This document shows positions 24,451 to 25,864 of a stretch of 25,864 nucleotides of DNA, piece after piece; position 1 is the stretch's first letter, and each line of letters begins with the position of its first letter. The DNA is from an uncultured Pseudomonadota bacterium. GTDB lineage: Bacteria > Pseudomonadota > Gammaproteobacteria > Burkholderiales > Burkholderiaceae. Position numbers and translations under genes: made by a program. Under the pieces are notes generated by a model. It was not told the DNA's origin, ran no database searches, and saw nothing but the letters and a program-made list of their open reading frames with translations. Location of the stretch: NCBI GenBank assembly GCA_946480245.1, contig CAMLIZ010000057.1, positions 1-25,864 on the forward strand, in the 5' to 3' direction.

Positions 24451-25512
24451 ATGTCCCCCTCGCGCCCGCTCGACAAAACCGCTGCACGTCTCGGCCTGCT
24501 GGCCTCGATGCTAACGCTGGCCGGCTGCAACACCGTCGTGATGAACCCTTCGGGCGACATCGCTGCACAGCAAGCCAGCCTGATCGTCAGCTCCACGGTC
24601 CTGATGCTGCTGATCATCGTGCCCGTGATCGCGCTCACGCTGTTCTTCGCGTGGCGTTACCGGCAGGCCAACACGGCGGCCACCTACAGCCCCGACTGGG
24701 ACCATTCCACGCGTCTGGAGCTGGTGATCTGGGGTGCGCCGCTGCTGATCATCATCGCGCTGGGTGCCCTCACCTGGATCAGCACGCACAAGCTCGACCC
24801 CTACCGCGCGCTCGAGCGCATTGCGCCGCAACGGCCCGTGGCCGCGCACGTGAAGCCGCTGGTGGTGCAGGTGGTGGCGCTGGACTGGAAGTGGCTGTTC
24901 CTCTACCCCGAGCAGGGCATCGCCACCGTCAACGAGCTGGCGGCGCCCGTGGACCGGCCGATCGAGTTCCGCATCACCGCATCGACCGTGATGAACTCGT
25001 TCTACGTGCCGGCACTGGCCGGCCAGATCTACGCGATGCCCGGCATGGAGACGCAGCTGCACGCGGTGATCAACCAGCCGGGCGACTACGAAGGCTTCTC
25101 CGCCAACTACAGCGGCGCCGGCTTCTCGAACATGCGCTTCCGCTTCCGCGGCATGAGCGAGGCCGACTTCGTGCGCTGGGTGGCGGCCGGCAAGGCGCAA
25201 GGCAGTGCGCTCACGCGCCAAGCCTACCTTGCGCTCGAGCAGCCCAGCCAGCGCGAGCCGGTGCGCCGCTACGCCAGCGTGGACGACGGCCTGTACGGCG
25301 CCATCCTCAATCGCTGCGTGGACGCCGGCAAGATGTGCATGAACCAGATGATGGCGATCGACGCCGCCGGCGGCCAGGGCAAGGGCAGTGTCGAAGGTGT
25401 CGTGCACCAGTCATGGCACGGCGCGCAGCGCCCGGTGGTGGCGGCGCTGTGCACGCCGGCCAACCCGCTCGGCCTGCCTGCCGCGGCGCCACGCGCCGAC
25501 TCTTCGCGCTGA
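24451..25512 (+). CDS. cyoA: Cytochrome bo3 ubiquinol oxidase subunit II
   Basis: CyoA is the lipoprotein subunit of the proton-pumping bo3 quinol oxidase in the inner membrane. With start 24451 the protein has 353 residues, a signal sequence ending in the lipobox LTLAGC (lipidated Cys26), two membrane spans (about 44-68 and 90-110) and a periplasmic cupredoxin domain (DWKWLFLYPEQGIATVNEL, NSFYVPALAGQIYAMPGMET, ANYSGAGFSNMRFRFRGM). The Cys and His ligands of a CuA site are absent, which separates quinol oxidase from cytochrome c oxidase. A start at 24391 would add 20 residues before the signal sequence; I prefer 24451 for its normal lipoprotein signal length. The C-terminal tail (about 275-353) has three cysteines and is typical of longer CyoA forms. 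cyoB follows after 27 bp. Confidence 0.94.
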   Translation: MSPSRPLDKTAARLGLLASMLTLAGCNTVVMNPSGDIAAQQASLIVSSTVLMLLIIVPVIALTLFFAWRYRQANTAATYSPDWDHSTRLELVIWGAPLLIIIALGALTWISTHKLDPYRALERIAPQRPVAAHVKPLVVQVVALDWKWLFLYPEQGIATVNELAAPVDRPIEFRITASTVMNSFYVPALAGQIYAMPGMETQLHAVINQPGDYEGFSANYSGAGFSNMRFRFRGMSEADFVRWVAAGKAQGSALTRQAYLALEQPSQREPVRRYASVDDGLYGAILNRCVDAGKMCMNQMMAIDAAGGQGKGSVEGVVHQSWHGAQRPVVAALCTPANPLGLPAAAPRADSSR

Positions 25513-25539
25513 CCTTTTGCGCCGCTCCCGAGACCGCAG

Positions 25540-25864
25540 ATGTTCGACTCACTCGATTTCCAGAAGCTGATCCTGGGCCGCCTCGGCTGGGATGCCGTGC
25601 CCTATCACGAGCCCATCCTACTGGCCACCTTCGTGATGGTGGCGCTGGGGGGTGCCGCCGTGCTGGCGACGATCACACGCCTGCGCGCCTGGGGCCCGCT
25701 GTGGCGCGACTGGATCACCAGCATCGACCACAAGCGCATCGGCATCATGTACATCGTGCTCGGCGTCGTGATGCTGCTGCGCGGCTTTGCCGACGCGATC
25801 ATGATGCGTGCGCACCAGGCCATCGCCTTCGGCGACAACCCGGGCTTCCTGCCGCCGCACCACT
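25540..25864 (+). CDS. cyoB: Cytochrome bo3 ubiquinol oxidase subunit I, N-terminal part (runs off window)
   Basis: CyoB is the heme-copper catalytic subunit that reduces oxygen at the heme o3-CuB centre and pumps protons. The visible 108 residues begin MFDSLDFQKLILGRLGWDAV, with a first membrane span (about 25-44), then LWRDWITSIDHKRIGIMYIV leading into the second span, and the loop AFGDNPGFLPPHH. The DWITSIDHKRIG block and the LPPHH loop are conserved in subunit I of quinol oxidases. The heme-ligand histidines lie beyond the window. The frame is open to the edge. It starts 27 bp after cyoA, as expected for a cyoABCD operon. Confidence 0.95.
   Translation, partial: MFDSLDFQKLILGRLGWDAVPYHEPILLATFVMVALGGAAVLATITRLRAWGPLWRDWITSIDHKRIGIMYIVLGVVMLLRGFADAIMMRAHQAIAFGDNPGFLPPHH

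Overview
The window is high-GC chromosomal DNA with dense gene packing, frequent 4-bp ATGA/GTGA overlaps and a metK / lpxL / dapF / DUF484 / xerC order typical of Betaproteobacteria. Together with the protein style, this suggests a member of the Burkholderiales (Comamonadaceae / Rubrivivax-Leptothrix-Piscinibacter type). The exact genus cannot be fixed by eye. Almost all of the window looks like core or lineage-core chromosome. The one clearly decayed accessory patch is at about 10.6-11.4 kb.

Layout. 1-4640: the 5' end of metK (minus strand) faces a plus-strand run of two late lipid A acyltransferases, dapF, a DUF484 gene and xerC. 4704-7932: an exported S9 prolyl-oligopeptidase-family peptidase and the 23S rRNA methyltransferase rlmI. 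7929-8628 (minus): a 48-residue DUF3149 membrane protein and an Lrp/AsnC regulator, divergent from glmS (8752-10581). 10587-11379: a large inverted-repeat operator, an XRE-type HTH gene broken by two apparent single-base deletions, and a 17-codon stub of a DUF6036-type partner, which together look like a dead toxin-antitoxin-like module. 11481-11971: a glutaredoxin overlapping a VF530-family gene. 11986-14845 (minus): a DUF1653-GFA fusion, a diheme c4-type cytochrome lipoprotein and, upstream of it, a fused single-haem cytochrome/outer-membrane beta-barrel resembling Cyc2. 14956-16371 (minus): dbpA. 16472-20054 (plus): a small unknown protein, an SDR-type NAD(P)-binding protein, tag, a TPR-like/winged-helix regulator and a cytoplasmic beta-propeller. 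20041-24351 (minus): an SRPBCC protein, a CPA1 Na+/H+ antiporter, then an MFS (MHS-type) transporter followed by a FAH-family hydrolase. 24451-end (plus): cyoA and the start of cyoB.

How the genes work together. The left part serves the cell envelope: lipid A acylation, meso-DAP supply and, further on, UDP-GlcNAc precursor supply through GlmS. The cytochrome-barrel plus diheme cytochrome pair has the same gene order and heme count as cyc2-cyc1 of the Acidithiobacillus rus operon, and could move electrons across the outer membrane. It is the most interesting system here. The right edge enters a bo3-type quinol oxidase operon. A 17-bp perfect palindrome lies in the MFS/cyoA divergent region, next to the MFS start codon. 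A recurring GAYAATCS element 5-8 nt before four start codons (dapF, rlmI, the 16472 gene, dbpA) suggests -10 boxes giving leaderless or near-leaderless transcripts.
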